A DNA stretch of 64,000 bases from Corynebacterium comes (GCF_009734405.1 NZ_CP046453.1:1178001-1242000), one strand, 5' to 3'. Numbered from the stretch's first letter, positions 18,284 through 26,621 are shown. Numbers and translations: made by a program. Notes: generated by a model from the letters alone, not told the origin.

Positions 18284-18939
18284 TGTGGCCGTTCCGCGCT
18301 GATCCCGCGCACAGGGCCACCGGTCCGCTCAAAGAGTTCTACGCCACCCCGCCGCCCGCGGACGCCACCCCGCTCGCGGAGCTTCCGCTCCTGGCCGTCG
18401 ACGTGGAGACCACCGGCATGGACCCGAAAAAACACCAGCTGGTCTCGATCGGCTGGGTGCCGGTCAACGGCGCCAGTATCGATCTTGCGGGGGCAGGCTA
18501 CGTCATCCTCCGGGGGACCGAGGGATTCTCCGTCGGCCCCTCGGCGACGATCCACCAGCTGACCGACGACGAGATCGCGGCCGGAATCGACCACGCCGAC
18601 GCGGTGGAACAGCTGCTCCGGGCACTGGCCGGGCGGGTGATGCTCGGGCACTTCGTCGCGATGGAGGAGGGGTTCCTCTCCCTGGCCTGTCAGGAGATCT
18701 TCAACGCTCCGCTGAAGGTGCCCACAGTGGACACCTTCGCCATCGAACGCCGCCACATGGAGAGGATGGGGACGTACCCGCGGGGCGAGGACCTGCGGCT
18801 CGCCCGCGTCCGTCAGCGCTACGGGTTGCCCGACTACCACAACCACAATGCGCTCACGGACGCCCTGGCGTGCGCCGAGCAGTACCTCGCGCACCGGGCC
18901 ACGCTGCCGATGAGCACATTGAAGGATGTCATGGGGTGA
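18283..18939 (+). CDS. DnaQ-like 3'-5' exonuclease
   Basis: Exonuclease-fold protein of 218 aa related to the DNA polymerase III epsilon subunit. The Exo I motif VDVETTGMD (Asp40, Glu42) and the Exo III motif HNALTDALA are present. The Exo II position reads LGHFVAMEEGFL, where the usual Asp is Glu. It may proofread, degrade RNA or hydrolyse nucleotides. It is translationally coupled (TGATG) to the cNMP-CBS-DUF294 gene, suggesting that its activity is regulated by that sensor. Confidence 0.85.
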   Translation: MWPFRADPAHRATGPLKEFYATPPPADATPLAELPLLAVDVETTGMDPKKHQLVSIGWVPVNGASIDLAGAGYVILRGTEGFSVGPSATIHQLTDDEIAAGIDHADAVEQLLRALAGRVMLGHFVAMEEGFLSLACQEIFNAPLKVPTVDTFAIERRHMERMGTYPRGEDLRLARVRQRYGLPDYHNHNALTDALACAEQYLAHRATLPMSTLKDVMG

Positions 18940-18969
18940 CCGGGCGGCACTCATTGTAGAGTTGTCACC

Positions 18970-19770
18970 ATGCGCTTTGGAAGAATTGCCCACCCTGAAG
19001 GTTTCAGTTTCGTCGTCGTCGACGGCAAGGACGACGAGAATCTCGTCGCAAAGGAAATTAAGGACACCCCCTACACCGAGCCGGAGTTCACCGGCCGCGA
19101 ATGGCCGCTGGCCGACGTGAAGCTGCTGGCACCCACCCTGCCGAGCAAGGTCGTGGCCATCGGCCGGAACTACGCCGATCACGTCGCCGAGGTTTTCCAG
19201 GCGTCCGCGGAGCACCTGCCGCCGACCCTGTTCCTCAAGCCGCCGACCTCCGTCGTCGGCCCCGATGCCGCCATCCGGATCCCCGAGTTCGCCACCAAGG
19301 TCGAGTTCGAGGGTGAGCTCGCGGTGGTCGTGGGCAAGGTCGCCAAGAACGTCAAGGCCGCCGACTGGAAGTCCGTCATCCGTGGCTTCACCATCGTGAA
19401 CGACGTCTCCTCCCGTGACCTGCAGTTCGCCGACGGCCAGTGGGCACGTGCCAAGGGTATCGACACCTTCTGCCCGGTCGGCCCCTGGATCGAGACCGAC
19501 ATCGACGCCTTCGACCTGGACAACCTGTCGATCAAGGCCCACCTGACCCAGGAGGGTGTCACGGAGACCAAGCAGGACTCCAACTCCAACCAGATGATCA
19601 TGAAGATGGGTGAGATCATCGAGTTCGTCACCGCCTCCATGACCCTGCTGCCGGGCGACGTCATCTGCACCGGTTCCCCGGCCGGCACCGAGGCCATGAA
19701 CCCGGGCGACGTCATCGAGATCGAGATCGCCGGCCTGGGCACCCTCCGCAACCCGGTCGCGCGTGCCTGA
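18970..19770 (+). CDS. odx: Fumarylacetoacetate hydrolase-family oxaloacetate decarboxylase
   Basis: Metal-dependent enzyme of 266 aa. Metal-ligand motifs FEGELAVVVG (ExE) and NDVSSRDLQ, plus GSPAGTEAM, define the FAH family. In C. glutamicum the homologue at the same chromosomal place (cg1458, Odx, from memory) is a soluble oxaloacetate decarboxylase producing pyruvate and CO2. Residues 1-60 form the small cap domain common in actinobacterial members. Start ATG 18970 leaves 30 bases after the exonuclease gene. Position and motifs support the name; substrate specificity in this family varies. Confidence 0.85.
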   Translation: MRFGRIAHPEGFSFVVVDGKDDENLVAKEIKDTPYTEPEFTGREWPLADVKLLAPTLPSKVVAIGRNYADHVAEVFQASAEHLPPTLFLKPPTSVVGPDAAIRIPEFATKVEFEGELAVVVGKVAKNVKAADWKSVIRGFTIVNDVSSRDLQFADGQWARAKGIDTFCPVGPWIETDIDAFDLDNLSIKAHLTQEGVTETKQDSNSNQMIMKMGEIIEFVTASMTLLPGDVICTGSPAGTEAMNPGDVIEIEIAGLGTLRNPVARA

Positions 19771-19772
19771 TC

Positions 19773-20363
19773 ATGCATGATGACCACGGTGGCCGGCACG
19801 GAAATTTCGACGATTTTTATGCGGGCGGCCACCAGTGGTCGGGTAACCCGAACGAGGCACTGATCCGTGAGGCGTCTGAACTGACGCCGGGTCGGGTCCT
19901 CGACATCGGTGCCGGCGAGGGGGCTGACGCCGTCTGGCTGGCCGAACGCGGCTGGCGGGTCACCGCCGTCGAGCCCGCGACCGCGGCCGTGGAACGGGCG
20001 CGGGAGCTGGCGGGGCAGCGCGGCGTCGACAAGCAGATCACCTTCGAGGTGGCCCTGCTGTCCGATTACCTGGCGGCGTCGGGGGAAGAAACCTTCGACC
20101 TGATCTGCGCCTTCTTCTTCCCCGCGCCCGTGTCGGCGGAAGAGACGGATGCGTTGCTCAGGCTGCTCAAGCCGGGCGGCACGCTGTTGTGGGTGGACCA
20201 TGACTGGGAGGATCGACGTCCCGAAAGGATGAACCCCGCCACCATGGAATCACTGATCGCCGGCCGGATGAGCTCGATGGACCTGCGGCACAGCACGCGC
20301 GACGTCACCCACGGCGCGGGTGCGCACCATCACGAGGACATCATCCTGCGCGCGGTGCGTTAG
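19773..20363 (+). CDS. Class I SAM-dependent methyltransferase
   Basis: Protein of 196 aa with the SAM-binding loop VLDIGAGEGADAVWLAERGW and an acidic post-II region (VTAVEPA), then LLRLLKPGGTLLWVDHDW. Substrate unknown. The His-rich N-terminus (MHDDHGGRHGNFDDFYAGG) and the GAGAHHHED segment near the C-terminus could bind metal. It starts 2 bases after odx and overlaps the convergent isochorismate synthase gene by 4 bases. Confidence 0.8.
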   Translation: MHDDHGGRHGNFDDFYAGGHQWSGNPNEALIREASELTPGRVLDIGAGEGADAVWLAERGWRVTAVEPATAAVERARELAGQRGVDKQITFEVALLSDYLAASGEETFDLICAFFFPAPVSAEETDALLRLLKPGGTLLWVDHDWEDRRPERMNPATMESLIAGRMSSMDLRHSTRDVTHGAGAHHHEDIILRAVR

Positions 20364-21472
20364 AGACCCAGCGAACGCAGGATGGTGCGCAGCTTCGCGG
20401 TGGTCTCCTCGAGCTCCTCCGCGGGGTCCGAGTCCGCGACGATGCCGCCGCCGGCCCAGGCCCGGGCAGTGCGTCCGTCGCCGGAGACCTCGGCGCAGCG
20501 GATGGCCACCATGTATTCCCCGTCGCCGGAGTCGTCGCACCAACCCACGGCGCCGGAGTAGAAGCCACGGTCGGTCTCGGCAGTCTCGATGAGCGCCTCC
20601 GCCGCGTCTGTGGGGGTTCCGCAGATCGCCGGGGTGGGGTGCACGTGCACGGCCAGCTCCAGGGCGTTGACCGCCGGGTCCTTCAGGGTGCCCACGATCG
20701 GGGTCGCCAGGTGCCACATCTCGTTGGTGCGGGTCACCTCGGGATACTCGGGGATGGCCAGGTGCGCGCAGAAGGGAGTCAGCTTCTCCCGCAGATGCTC
20801 GACGACGTATCGGTGCTCGTCGAGGTCCTTGGCGGATTTGGCGAGTCTCTTTCCGACCATCAGGTCGGCATCCTCATCCGCCTGCCGCGGCGCCGAACCC
20901 GCCAGCGGGTAGGCGGTGACGGTCGAGCCCTGGCGTTTGACCAGGACCTCGGGGGAGGATCCGACGATCATGTCGCCCGGGCGGCCGGCGGCGGTGAGGT
21001 CCGCGATGAAGCCGTCGCGGTTGTAGGAGTTGTCGATGAGCCGGGCCGCCACGAGCAGCGGATCCACCGGCGGATCGAAGGCGATGTCCACGGCCCGGGC
21101 CAGGACGACCTTCTCCAGCTTGGAGGCCCGGATCGTGCTCACCGCCGCCTCCACCCTGCGCAGGTGCTCCTCGGGTTCCGGATCCACGCCGACGATGCTC
21201 GCGTGAAGCACCGAGCCCGGGCCCTGCCGGTAGTAGGCGTGGGGTTCGAGGGGGCCGTCCTCCCGGATGATCCGATCCGGGACGGTCAGCGCCGCCGGTG
21301 CGGAGCGGTCGAAGGGCAGGGCGCCGACGACCATGGGTACGCGTCCGGAACGCAGTGCCTCAATCGCGGCCCAGGGATCGGTGAAGGTCTCCAGCGATCC
21401 CTGGGTGCGTACCGAGCCGTGCGCCCTGGACAGGAGAAAGTCCGGCGCGGTGAGAGGTCGGTGGGCACACAT
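20360..21472 (-). CDS. Isochorismate synthase
   Basis: Chorismate-binding enzyme of 370 aa that converts chorismate to isochorismate, for menaquinone or a 2,3-dihydroxybenzoate siderophore. The typical C-terminal block is present: KLEKVVLARA, FIADLTAAG then GSSPEVLVKR, PLAGSAPR, EMWHLATPI, HPTPAICGTP, ETDRGFYSGAVGW. No partner gene of either pathway adjoins it, so menF versus dhbC/entC cannot be decided. The start at ATG 21472 fits family length; a longer frame from a TTG at 21541 has no ribosome site. Confidence 0.88.
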   Translation of the reverse strand: MCAHRPLTAPDFLLSRAHGSVRTQGSLETFTDPWAAIEALRSGRVPMVVGALPFDRSAPAALTVPDRIIREDGPLEPHAYYRQGPGSVLHASIVGVDPEPEEHLRRVEAAVSTIRASKLEKVVLARAVDIAFDPPVDPLLVAARLIDNSYNRDGFIADLTAAGRPGDMIVGSSPEVLVKRQGSTVTAYPLAGSAPRQADEDADLMVGKRLAKSAKDLDEHRYVVEHLREKLTPFCAHLAIPEYPEVTRTNEMWHLATPIVGTLKDPAVNALELAVHVHPTPAICGTPTDAAEALIETAETDRGFYSGAVGWCDDSGDGEYMVAIRCAEVSGDGRTARAWAGGGIVADSDPAEELEETTAKLRTILRSLGL

Positions 21473-21571
21473 GTCGAAAGAGTCTAGTGCGTGGCTCAGG
21501 CACGGTCGTGCACTGCCCTGGATTGTGTCCGGGTTGGACAAAAGCCGTTCTGGAGGAGGTCGGCGTTGTTA

Positions 21572-22447
21572 ATGTTTCCTCTTGTGAGCCAAACGAAGTA
21601 TCTCTGCCCTGTGCTCGTGGCGGTGTTCACCCTGATCTTCTCCCTGGGGATGATCTCGCCCGCTCCGGCCTCCGCCCGGTCCTCCCTGCCCGGGAGCTCC
21701 AGGGTCGTGCCTGACGCCACGTACTCACTGGCCGTGGGGCAGCGGGACGTGCTGGTCTCCCTGCCCGCCGACTATGACCCGGCGAAGGCCCACCCGGTGC
21801 TGCTCACCTTCGGGGGGTGGGGCGTCGGCCCCGAGGAGGTGGCGAGGACCACGGGCCTGCGGGCCGGCTCGGACGCGATCATCGCCTATGCGCGCGGCGT
21901 CGACAATGCCTGGGCCGGCGCGCCCTATGCGCGGACGGGCCTGGGGGAGGACACCGCCTACGCGCGCGCGATCGTCGAGACGATCGCCGCGCGGCACCCC
22001 GTCGACCGCGCACGGGTCTACGCCATCGGCCACTCCAACGGCGGAGCCTTCGCGATGGCCCTGGCCTGCCGTGCCCCGGATCTCGTGGCGGGTGTGGTGA
22101 GCGTCTCCGGAATGTTCTACCACCCGATCGACGAGGACTGCTCCGGCAACGGGGTTCCCGTGATGCTCATCCACGCCGGCAACGATGACGTCGCCCAGAT
22201 CCGCGGCGGAGTGCGCCACGGCGCACCCTTCCGGTCCACCTACGAGATCTTCGACCGCTGGGGAACGCGCAACGGCTGCCTGTCGGCGACCACCGACCGG
22301 CCGCGGCCGGCCGTCGACGCCACCCATCGCGTCTGGTTGGGTTGCCACACAGAGACGGAGCTGGTGGTCTCGGAGTCCGCCGGACACCAGTGGCCACGTC
22401 ATGCCCCCGCCCTGGCCCGGGACTTCCTCTCACGCCAGTTCGGCTGA
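21572..22447 (+). CDS. Secreted alpha/beta-hydrolase (PHB depolymerase/feruloyl esterase-like)
   Basis: Exported esterase of 291 aa. Residues 1-35 form a signal peptide ending APASA. The mature part shows the oxyanion region LLTFGGWG, the nucleophile elbow GHSNGG, the Asp region HAGNDDVAQ and a His near the end ([11 protein letters not shown]), typical of the LpqC/poly(3-hydroxybutyrate) depolymerase family. GGAGGAGG lies 12 bases before ATG 21572; a TTG at 21566 is a possible alternative. Natural substrate unknown; perhaps a plant ester or a mycolate-layer lipid. Confidence 0.8.
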   Translation: MFPLVSQTKYLCPVLVAVFTLIFSLGMISPAPASARSSLPGSSRVVPDATYSLAVGQRDVLVSLPADYDPAKAHPVLLTFGGWGVGPEEVARTTGLRAGSDAIIAYARGVDNAWAGAPYARTGLGEDTAYARAIVETIAARHPVDRARVYAIGHSNGGAFAMALACRAPDLVAGVVSVSGMFYHPIDEDCSGNGVPVMLIHAGNDDVAQIRGGVRHGAPFRSTYEIFDRWGTRNGCLSATTDRPRPAVDATHRVWLGCHTETELVVSESAGHQWPRHAPALARDFLSRQFG

Positions 22448-22464
22448 CCAGTAACATGACGGGC

Positions 22465-23943
22465 ATGACTGACGTTCGTGTTCGTTTCTGCCCATCGCCC
22501 ACCGGAACCCCGCACGTGGGCCTGGTGCGCACCGCACTGTTCAACTGGGCCTACGCCCGCCACACCCGGGGCACGATGGTGTTCCGCATCGAGGACACCG
22601 ACGCCGCCCGCGATTCCGAGGAGTCCTATCAGGCGCTTCTCGACGCCATGAACTGGCTCGGCCTGGACTGGGACGAGGGCGTGGAGAAGGGCGGCCCCCA
22701 CGAGCCGTACCGCCAGTCCCAGCGCATGGACATCTACGCGGACGTCCTGCAGAAGCTCATCGAGGCCGGCGAGGTCTACCCGGCCTACTCCACCGCCGAG
22801 GAGGTCGAGGAGCGTCACAAGGCTGCCGGACGTGACCCGAAGCTCGGCTACGACAACCATGACCGCACCCTGAGCGATGAGCAGATCGCCGCCTTCGAGG
22901 CCGAGGGACGTCAGCCGGTCTGGCGCCTGCGCATGCCCGACCAGGACTGGAAGTGGAACGACCTGGTCCGCGGCGAGGTCGAGTTCAAGTCCGCCACCCA
23001 GCCCGACTTCGTGGTCGCCCGCTCCAACGGCGCCCCGCTGTACACCCTGGTCAACCCGGTCGATGACGCCCTGATGCGCATCACCCACGTCCTGCGCGGC
23101 GAGGACCTGCTGTCCTCCACCCCGCGCCAGCTGGCCCTCTACGAGGCACTCAAGCGCATCGGCGTCACCGACTTCACCCCGGAGTTCGGCCACCTGCCGT
23201 TCGTCATGGGCGAGGGCAACAAGAAGCTGTCCAAGCGTGATCCGCAGTCCAACCTCTTCCACCACCGCGAGAACGGCATCATCCCGGAGGGCATGCTCAA
23301 CTACCTCGCGCTGCTGGGCTGGTCCCTGTCCGGCGACCGGGACATCTTCAGCGTCGAGGAGCTGGTGGCCAACTTCGACGTCGCCGACGTGCTGGGCAAC
23401 CCTGCCCGCTTCGACCAGAAGAAGCTCGAGGCGATCAACGCCGATCAGATCCGCCTGCTGCCGGCGGCAGAGTTCGAGGAGCGTCTCCGTGCGCACCTGA
23501 CCGAGTTCACGGACTTCCCGGAGGATTACCCGGCCGACAAGTTCAAGGTCGCCGCAGAGCTGACGCAGACGCGCATCAAGACGCTGTCCGAGGCCTACGG
23601 CCTGCTCAAGTTCCTCGTCACCGCCGATGAGGACCTGACGCTCGACGAGAAGGCCGCCCGCAAGAACCTCAAGGAGGCCGCCATCCAGCCGCTGGACGCC
23701 GGCATCGCCGCACTCGAAGCCGTGGGGGAGTGGAAAACCCCGGACATCGAGGCCGCCCTGACGAAGGCCCTCATCGAGGATCTGGAGCTCAAGCCGCGTA
23801 CCGCCTACGGCGCCCTGCGCGTGGCCATCTCCGGCGAGCAGGTCTCCCCGCCGCTGTTCGAGTCCATGGAGCTGCTGGGCCGCGAATCGACACTCGCCCG
23901 TCTCCGCGCCGCACGCGCAGTCACGCCTTTCCCGGCCGCGTAG
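22465..23943 (+). CDS. gltX: Glutamyl-tRNA synthetase
   Basis: Charges tRNA-Glu (and, in actinobacteria, tRNA-Gln as substrate for GatCAB amidotransferase). It has 492 aa. The class I HIGH site appears as PTGTPHVG and the KMSKS site as KKLSKRD. The anticodon-binding helical C-terminus is intact. It is placed beside one tRNA-Gln and two tRNA-Glu genes, its two substrates. ATG 22465 is chosen; another ATG lies 9 bases upstream. Confidence 0.97.
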   Translation: MTDVRVRFCPSPTGTPHVGLVRTALFNWAYARHTRGTMVFRIEDTDAARDSEESYQALLDAMNWLGLDWDEGVEKGGPHEPYRQSQRMDIYADVLQKLIEAGEVYPAYSTAEEVEERHKAAGRDPKLGYDNHDRTLSDEQIAAFEAEGRQPVWRLRMPDQDWKWNDLVRGEVEFKSATQPDFVVARSNGAPLYTLVNPVDDALMRITHVLRGEDLLSSTPRQLALYEALKRIGVTDFTPEFGHLPFVMGEGNKKLSKRDPQSNLFHHRENGIIPEGMLNYLALLGWSLSGDRDIFSVEELVANFDVADVLGNPARFDQKKLEAINADQIRLLPAAEFEERLRAHLTEFTDFPEDYPADKFKVAAELTQTRIKTLSEAYGLLKFLVTADEDLTLDEKAARKNLKEAAIQPLDAGIAALEAVGEWKTPDIEAALTKALIEDLELKPRTAYGALRVAISGEQVSPPLFESMELLGRESTLARLRAARAVTPFPAA

Positions 23944-24154
23944 TCGGGGGATCGGGGGAGTAGCGCAGCAGGTCCCCGGGCTGGCAGTCGAGGACCTCGC
24001 ACAGCGCGGCGAGGGTGGTGAACCGGACCGCCTTGGCCCGCCCGTTCTTGAGCACGGAGAGGTTGGCCGGGGTGATGCCGACCTGCTCCGCCAGCTCGCC
24101 GACGCCCATCTTCCGCCGGGCGAGCATGACGTCGATATCCACGATGATGGCCAT
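23921..24154 (-). CDS. XRE/Cro-type small transcriptional regulator
   Basis: DNA-binding protein of 77 aa, nearly all helix-turn-helix ([47 protein letters not shown]), like the YozG group. The gene overlaps the DUF2975 gene by one base (TGATG) and runs 23 bases into the end of gltX on the opposite strand. It probably controls its own operon through the palindromes at 24643-24669. Confidence 0.88.
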   Translation of the reverse strand: MAIIVDIDVMLARRKMGVGELAEQVGITPANLSVLKNGRAKAVRFTTLAALCEVLDCQPGDLLRYSPDPPTTRPGKA

Positions 24155-24618
24155 CAGATGACCGCCTCGAGCTCGGCGGAGAAGCCCGTCGCCTGTACGA
24201 GCAGCATCCGCTGGACGTAGACGATCAGCGCGACGCCCGCGATGAGCAGGGACAGCACCGCCGTCACGAGGATGAGTCCGGGGGCATCATCGACCTCCGC
24301 CACGACATAGCCCGCGAGCAGCACGAAGAACGCTGCGCCGACGATCGCGCCGATGATGGCGTCGACCCAACGGAAGGCGGCGGGGGAGAAGACCGTGTTC
24401 TGCCTGACGAGTGAGACGAGGCGCCACACCGAGACGATGGCGACCTCGACGCAGGCGAGGCCGAGGACCGCGGCGACAGCCAGAACCACCTTCGCGGTCA
24501 GTGGGGCGGTTCCGTCGCCGAACAGCAGTCCGCCGGCGGCCAGGACCTGCACCGTGAGGCAGACGAGCAGCCCGATGACGAGGATTCCTCGCAGGAGGAC
24601 GGTGACCTGTAGTGACAT
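24154..24618 (-). CDS. DUF2975 four-helix membrane protein
   Basis: Membrane protein of 154 aa with four hydrophobic segments (about 8-30, 43-65, 88-110, 118-140). It matches the DUF2975 pattern, including RQNTVFSPAAFRWVDAIIGAIVG. Function is unknown, but the family is almost always paired with a small XRE regulator, as here. ATG 24618 is preceded by AAAGGT. The membrane protein may sequester or sense for the regulator. Confidence 0.8.
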   Translation of the reverse strand: MSLQVTVLLRGILVIGLLVCLTVQVLAAGGLLFGDGTAPLTAKVVLAVAAVLGLACVEVAIVSVWRLVSLVRQNTVFSPAAFRWVDAIIGAIVGAAFFVLLAGYVVAEVDDAPGLILVTAVLSLLIAGVALIVYVQRMLLVQATGFSAELEAVI

Positions 24619-24642
24619 TCCGGGACCTTTCTTATTGAAATG

Positions 24643-24669
24643 CGATAGAAAACTATCGTATATCGATAT
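24643..24669 (-). promoter_or_regulatory. Palindromic operator of the DUF2975-XRE operon
   Basis: Two adjoining palindromes, CGATAG-AAAA-CTATCG (24643-24658) and ATATCGATAT (24660-24669), lie 25-51 bases before the DUF2975 start. The shared half is TATCG. This is the expected site for autoregulation by the XRE protein. Confidence 0.55.
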
Positions 24670-24751
24670 GCCGTTTCGGGCGACCCCGAATTCCGGGGGC
24701 GGGGGTCCAGGCATCTGCCCGGCGCAGGGAAATCTGGCCTGACCTGGTGAT

Positions 24752-24781
24752 TTGTCAGTGTTGCACCGTTGTGGTTATAGT
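24752..24781 (+). promoter_or_regulatory. Promoter of the tRNA-Gln/tRNA-Glu unit
   Basis: TTGTCA (24752-24757) and TATAGT (24776-24781) are separated by 18 bases, a near-consensus sigma-A promoter. Transcription would start near 24788, 70 bases before tRNA-Gln. Confidence 0.65.
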
Positions 24782-24857
24782 TATCCACGTTGCACAGAGC
24801 GACGGCGGGAAGAAATCTGAACGCAGTCAGAAAGTGCACGGGGAGATAACTCCACAA

Positions 24858-24929
24858 TGGCCTATGGTGTAATTGGCAACACAGCGGTTTCTGGTACCGT
24901 CGTTCTAGGTTCGAGTCCTGGTAGGCCAG
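24858..24929 (+). tRNA. tRNA-Gln (anticodon CTG)
   Basis: A 72-base cloverleaf: acceptor TGGCCTA pairs with TAGGCCA, the anticodon loop TTCTGGT reads CTG, and the T loop is TTCGAGT. Discriminator G at 24929. CCA is not encoded. Confidence 0.95.
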
Positions 24930-24964
24930 CTGCAGAGCAATCTGCCAGCGAAGAAAGTCGCTAA

Positions 24965-25037
24965 GCCCCGTTCGTCTAGCGGCCTAGGACGCCGCCCTCT
25001 CACGGCGGTAGCACGGGTTCAAATCCCGTACGGGGTA
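24965..25037 (+). tRNA. tRNA-Glu (anticodon CTC), copy 1
   Basis: A 73-base cloverleaf: acceptor GCCCCGT with ACGGGGT, anticodon loop CTCTCAC reading CTC, T loop TTCAAAT. CCA is not encoded. It lies 35 bases after tRNA-Gln, in the same transcript, and is identical in all 73 bases to copy 2. Confidence 0.95.
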
Positions 25038-25044
25038 CAAAAAC

Positions 25045-25080
25045 AACTCCCGGACTCTTTTGAGTCCGGGAGTTCTTTTC
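25045..25080 (+). terminator. Terminator after tRNA-Glu copy 1
   Basis: A 13-pair perfect stem AACTCCCGGACTC / GAGTCCGGGAGTT with TTTT loop, followed by CTTTTC. Confidence 0.9.
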
Positions 25081-25299
25081 GATTCTGCCGTTACCCCCGC
25101 GCTTACTTCTGGTGCGTGGATCACACCTCGCAAAATATTGCGACGGGGGTAACAGAAAGTAACAGAAAAGTAAAACCTCTTTTAACTCGAGAACTCGCTG
25201 ACATATGCTTCACGTAAGCGGAGAGGATCACACCTCAGGCCCCGGTACCAGGCAGAAGGTAGCGAGAATCTCCGGACCGAACTACCGGAAGGAGAGCAT

Positions 25300-25356
25300 A
25301 TGACAGCAAGTCGAACAGATCATATCTCCGGACGCGACGCAGGCGTCCTCTCATAA
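25300..25356 (+). CDS. Possible 18-aa small ORF
   Basis: ATG behind a strong GGAAGGAGAG (25288-25297) encodes MTASRTDHISGRDAGVLS. The start codon region ATATGA (25298-25303) can pair with TCATAT (25320-25325), which could hide it. It may be a leader peptide; translation is not proven. Confidence 0.3.
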   Translation: MTASRTDHISGRDAGVLS

Positions 25357-25427
25357 GCGGCACCGCCATAATCCAGAACTTCCAGAGCGCAAGAGATGCG
25401 CGAAGTACCGGAGCTAACGGGAGCGAT

Positions 25428-25487
25428 ATGAAGCGTCAGCAGTCAACCGGACCCCACGGCATGGACAGGCCAACCCCCGACAACTAG
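25428..25487 (+). CDS. Possible 19-aa small ORF
   Basis: ATG preceded by ACGGGAGCG encodes MKRQQSTGPHGMDRPTPDN. The sequence round the start (GGGAGCGATATGA) resembles that of the upstream small frame (GGAGAGCATATGA), suggesting repeated units. Coding is uncertain. Confidence 0.25.
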   Translation: MKRQQSTGPHGMDRPTPDN

Positions 25488-25606
25488 TTCCTCAGAACTG
25501 CAGCGGACGCGACCATGATGGGATCATTACCCCGGGTCGACGAAACCTCCGCACCGAAGTCGGAAGTGGTGGAAGTACCCACCGTCCACGGTTCGGAAAC
25601 AACGAG

Positions 25607-25640
25607 AAACCCACCACCGAGAGTGGTGGGTTTCTTTCTG
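25607..25640 (+). terminator. Terminator closing the interval between tRNA-Glu genes
   Basis: An 11-pair perfect stem AAACCCACCAC / GTGGTGGGTTT with CGAGA loop, followed by CTTTCTGT. It implies a transcript arriving from the left, although no protein gene lies there. A second hairpin CGCCAGGT / ACCTGGCG follows at 25649-25675. Confidence 0.8.
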
Positions 25641-25677
25641 TCCTGGTGCGCCAGGTTTTTCCTTCTGACCTGGCGAT

Positions 25678-25707
25678 TTGTGCTGTAATGCAGTCAACGT
25701 TTAGAGT
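25678..25707 (+). promoter_or_regulatory. Possible promoter of tRNA-Glu copy 2
   Basis: TTGTGC (25678-25683) and TAGAGT (25702-25707) with an 18-base spacer, 40 bases before the tRNA. It agrees with the terminator upstream, which would otherwise leave the tRNA untranscribed. Confidence 0.45.
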
Positions 25708-25746
25708 GATGGAGTCCGCAACGGACACCGCAGTAACAGCGAGCAA

Positions 25747-25819
25747 GCCCCGTTCGTCTAGCGGCCTAGGACGCCGCCCTCTCACGGCGGTAGCACGGGT
25801 TCAAATCCCGTACGGGGTA
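25747..25819 (+). tRNA. tRNA-Glu (anticodon CTC), copy 2
   Basis: All 73 bases are identical to the copy at 24965-25037, while flanking bases on both sides differ. It has its own terminator just downstream. Confidence 0.95.
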
Positions 25820-25833
25820 CCAAGATATAAAGG

Positions 25834-25866
25834 AAAGCCAGGTCTTCGGACCTGGCTTTTCTGCTT
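25834..25866 (+). terminator. Terminator after tRNA-Glu copy 2
   Basis: An 11-pair stem AAAGCCAGGTC / GACCTGGCTTT with TTCG tetraloop and a T-rich tail. Confidence 0.9.
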
Positions 25867-26048
25867 TGTATGGGTCGGACAGTGGGCGCGGGGCATAATC
25901 ACCTGTATGACTTCGGATTTCATGGCGCGCAATCCGGATGTCCCGTCGGGCAGTGCAGCCGGCGACGGGTAGGTCATCCACCGCCGTCGGCTTCGCCTAC
26001 CGGCCGAACAGGGCTGATCGGGTCCGGTACCAGAGACAGGAGTGCACC

Positions 26049-26621
26049 ATGCCGACACTGACTCCCCGCCTGATGCGGGCGATGAACACCGCGGCCGTCA
26101 ATCATCGGGAGCATGTGCGCAAGGGGTCCGGTATCCCGTATATCGCACACCTCTACGCGGTGATGCACATGGTCTCGCAGGTGACCGGGGATGAAGATGT
26201 CCTCATCGCCGCGCTCTTCCACGACACGCTCGAGGATGTCCCGGAGGTCTACCCGGAGTCCCGGATGCGTTCGGAGTTCGGTGACCGGGTCGCCGACATC
26301 GTGCTCGGGATGACCAAGGACGACTCTTTGCCGGACTGGCAGGCCCGGGCGGATGCCTATCTCGAGCACCTGGAGCACCATGCCCCCGAGGAATCGGTGC
26401 TCATCGCGTGTGCGGACAAGCTGCACAATCTCATGTCGATCTTCGAGGATCACGCCGCCCTGGGGGATCGGCTGTGGGAGCGCTTCAACTCCGGAAAAGA
26501 ACAGCAGCAGTGGTGGTACCGGGAGATTTCCCGGGTGGTGGAGAAGAGGATACCCGGCCTGCCCCTGAACAGGGAGCTGGCCGGGCTGGTGGAGCGGTTT
26601 AAAGGGCGAGCTGACGGTTGA
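26049..26621 (+). CDS. HD-domain phosphohydrolase (SpoT/MESH1-like small hydrolase)
   Basis: Cytoplasmic protein of 190 aa with the HD metal site: NHREHVRKGSGIPYIAHLYAV, then ALFHDTLEDVPE, then CADKLHNLMSI. This is the pattern of the hydrolase half of Rel/SpoT and of MESH1-like enzymes, so (p)ppGpp or a related nucleotide is a plausible substrate. ATG 26049 has GACAGGAG upstream. The last 23 bases overlap the convergent DUF2202 gene. Confidence 0.83.
   Translation: MPTLTPRLMRAMNTAAVNHREHVRKGSGIPYIAHLYAVMHMVSQVTGDEDVLIAALFHDTLEDVPEVYPESRMRSEFGDRVADIVLGMTKDDSLPDWQARADAYLEHLEHHAPEESVLIACADKLHNLMSIFEDHAALGDRLWERFNSGKEQQQWWYREISRVVEKRIPGLPLNRELAGLVERFKGRADG

Larger units (their letters stand above)
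25081..25606 (+). other. Structured interval between the two tRNA-Glu genes, no ordinary gene
   Basis: A 526-base stretch bounded by a terminator on each side, with no convincing long frame on either strand. It begins with a perfect 10-base inverted repeat GTTACCCCCG (25090-25099) / CGGGGGTAAC (25144-25153), extended by CGC/GCG across one bulge. It contains the 12-mer GGATCACACCTC twice (25118-25129, 25225-25236), tandem AGTAACAGAAA units (about 25148-25168), two near copies of ATCTCCGGAC (25269, 25325), and a GGACGC/GCGTCC hairpin (25330-25348). Two ribosome-site-led short frames lie inside. Most likely a non-coding or leader RNA ending at the terminator at 25607-25640. Identity unknown. Confidence 0.5.

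Noticed and set aside
25492..25785. 97-aa minus-strand frame across the terminator and tRNA-Glu copy 2
   Set aside because: It reads through a tRNA gene and a terminator hairpin and has no ribosome site.
24965..25819. Integrated element bounded by tRNA-Glu att sites
   Set aside because: No integrase, excisionase or phage gene lies between, and the repeat covers the whole tRNA rather than its 3' end only.
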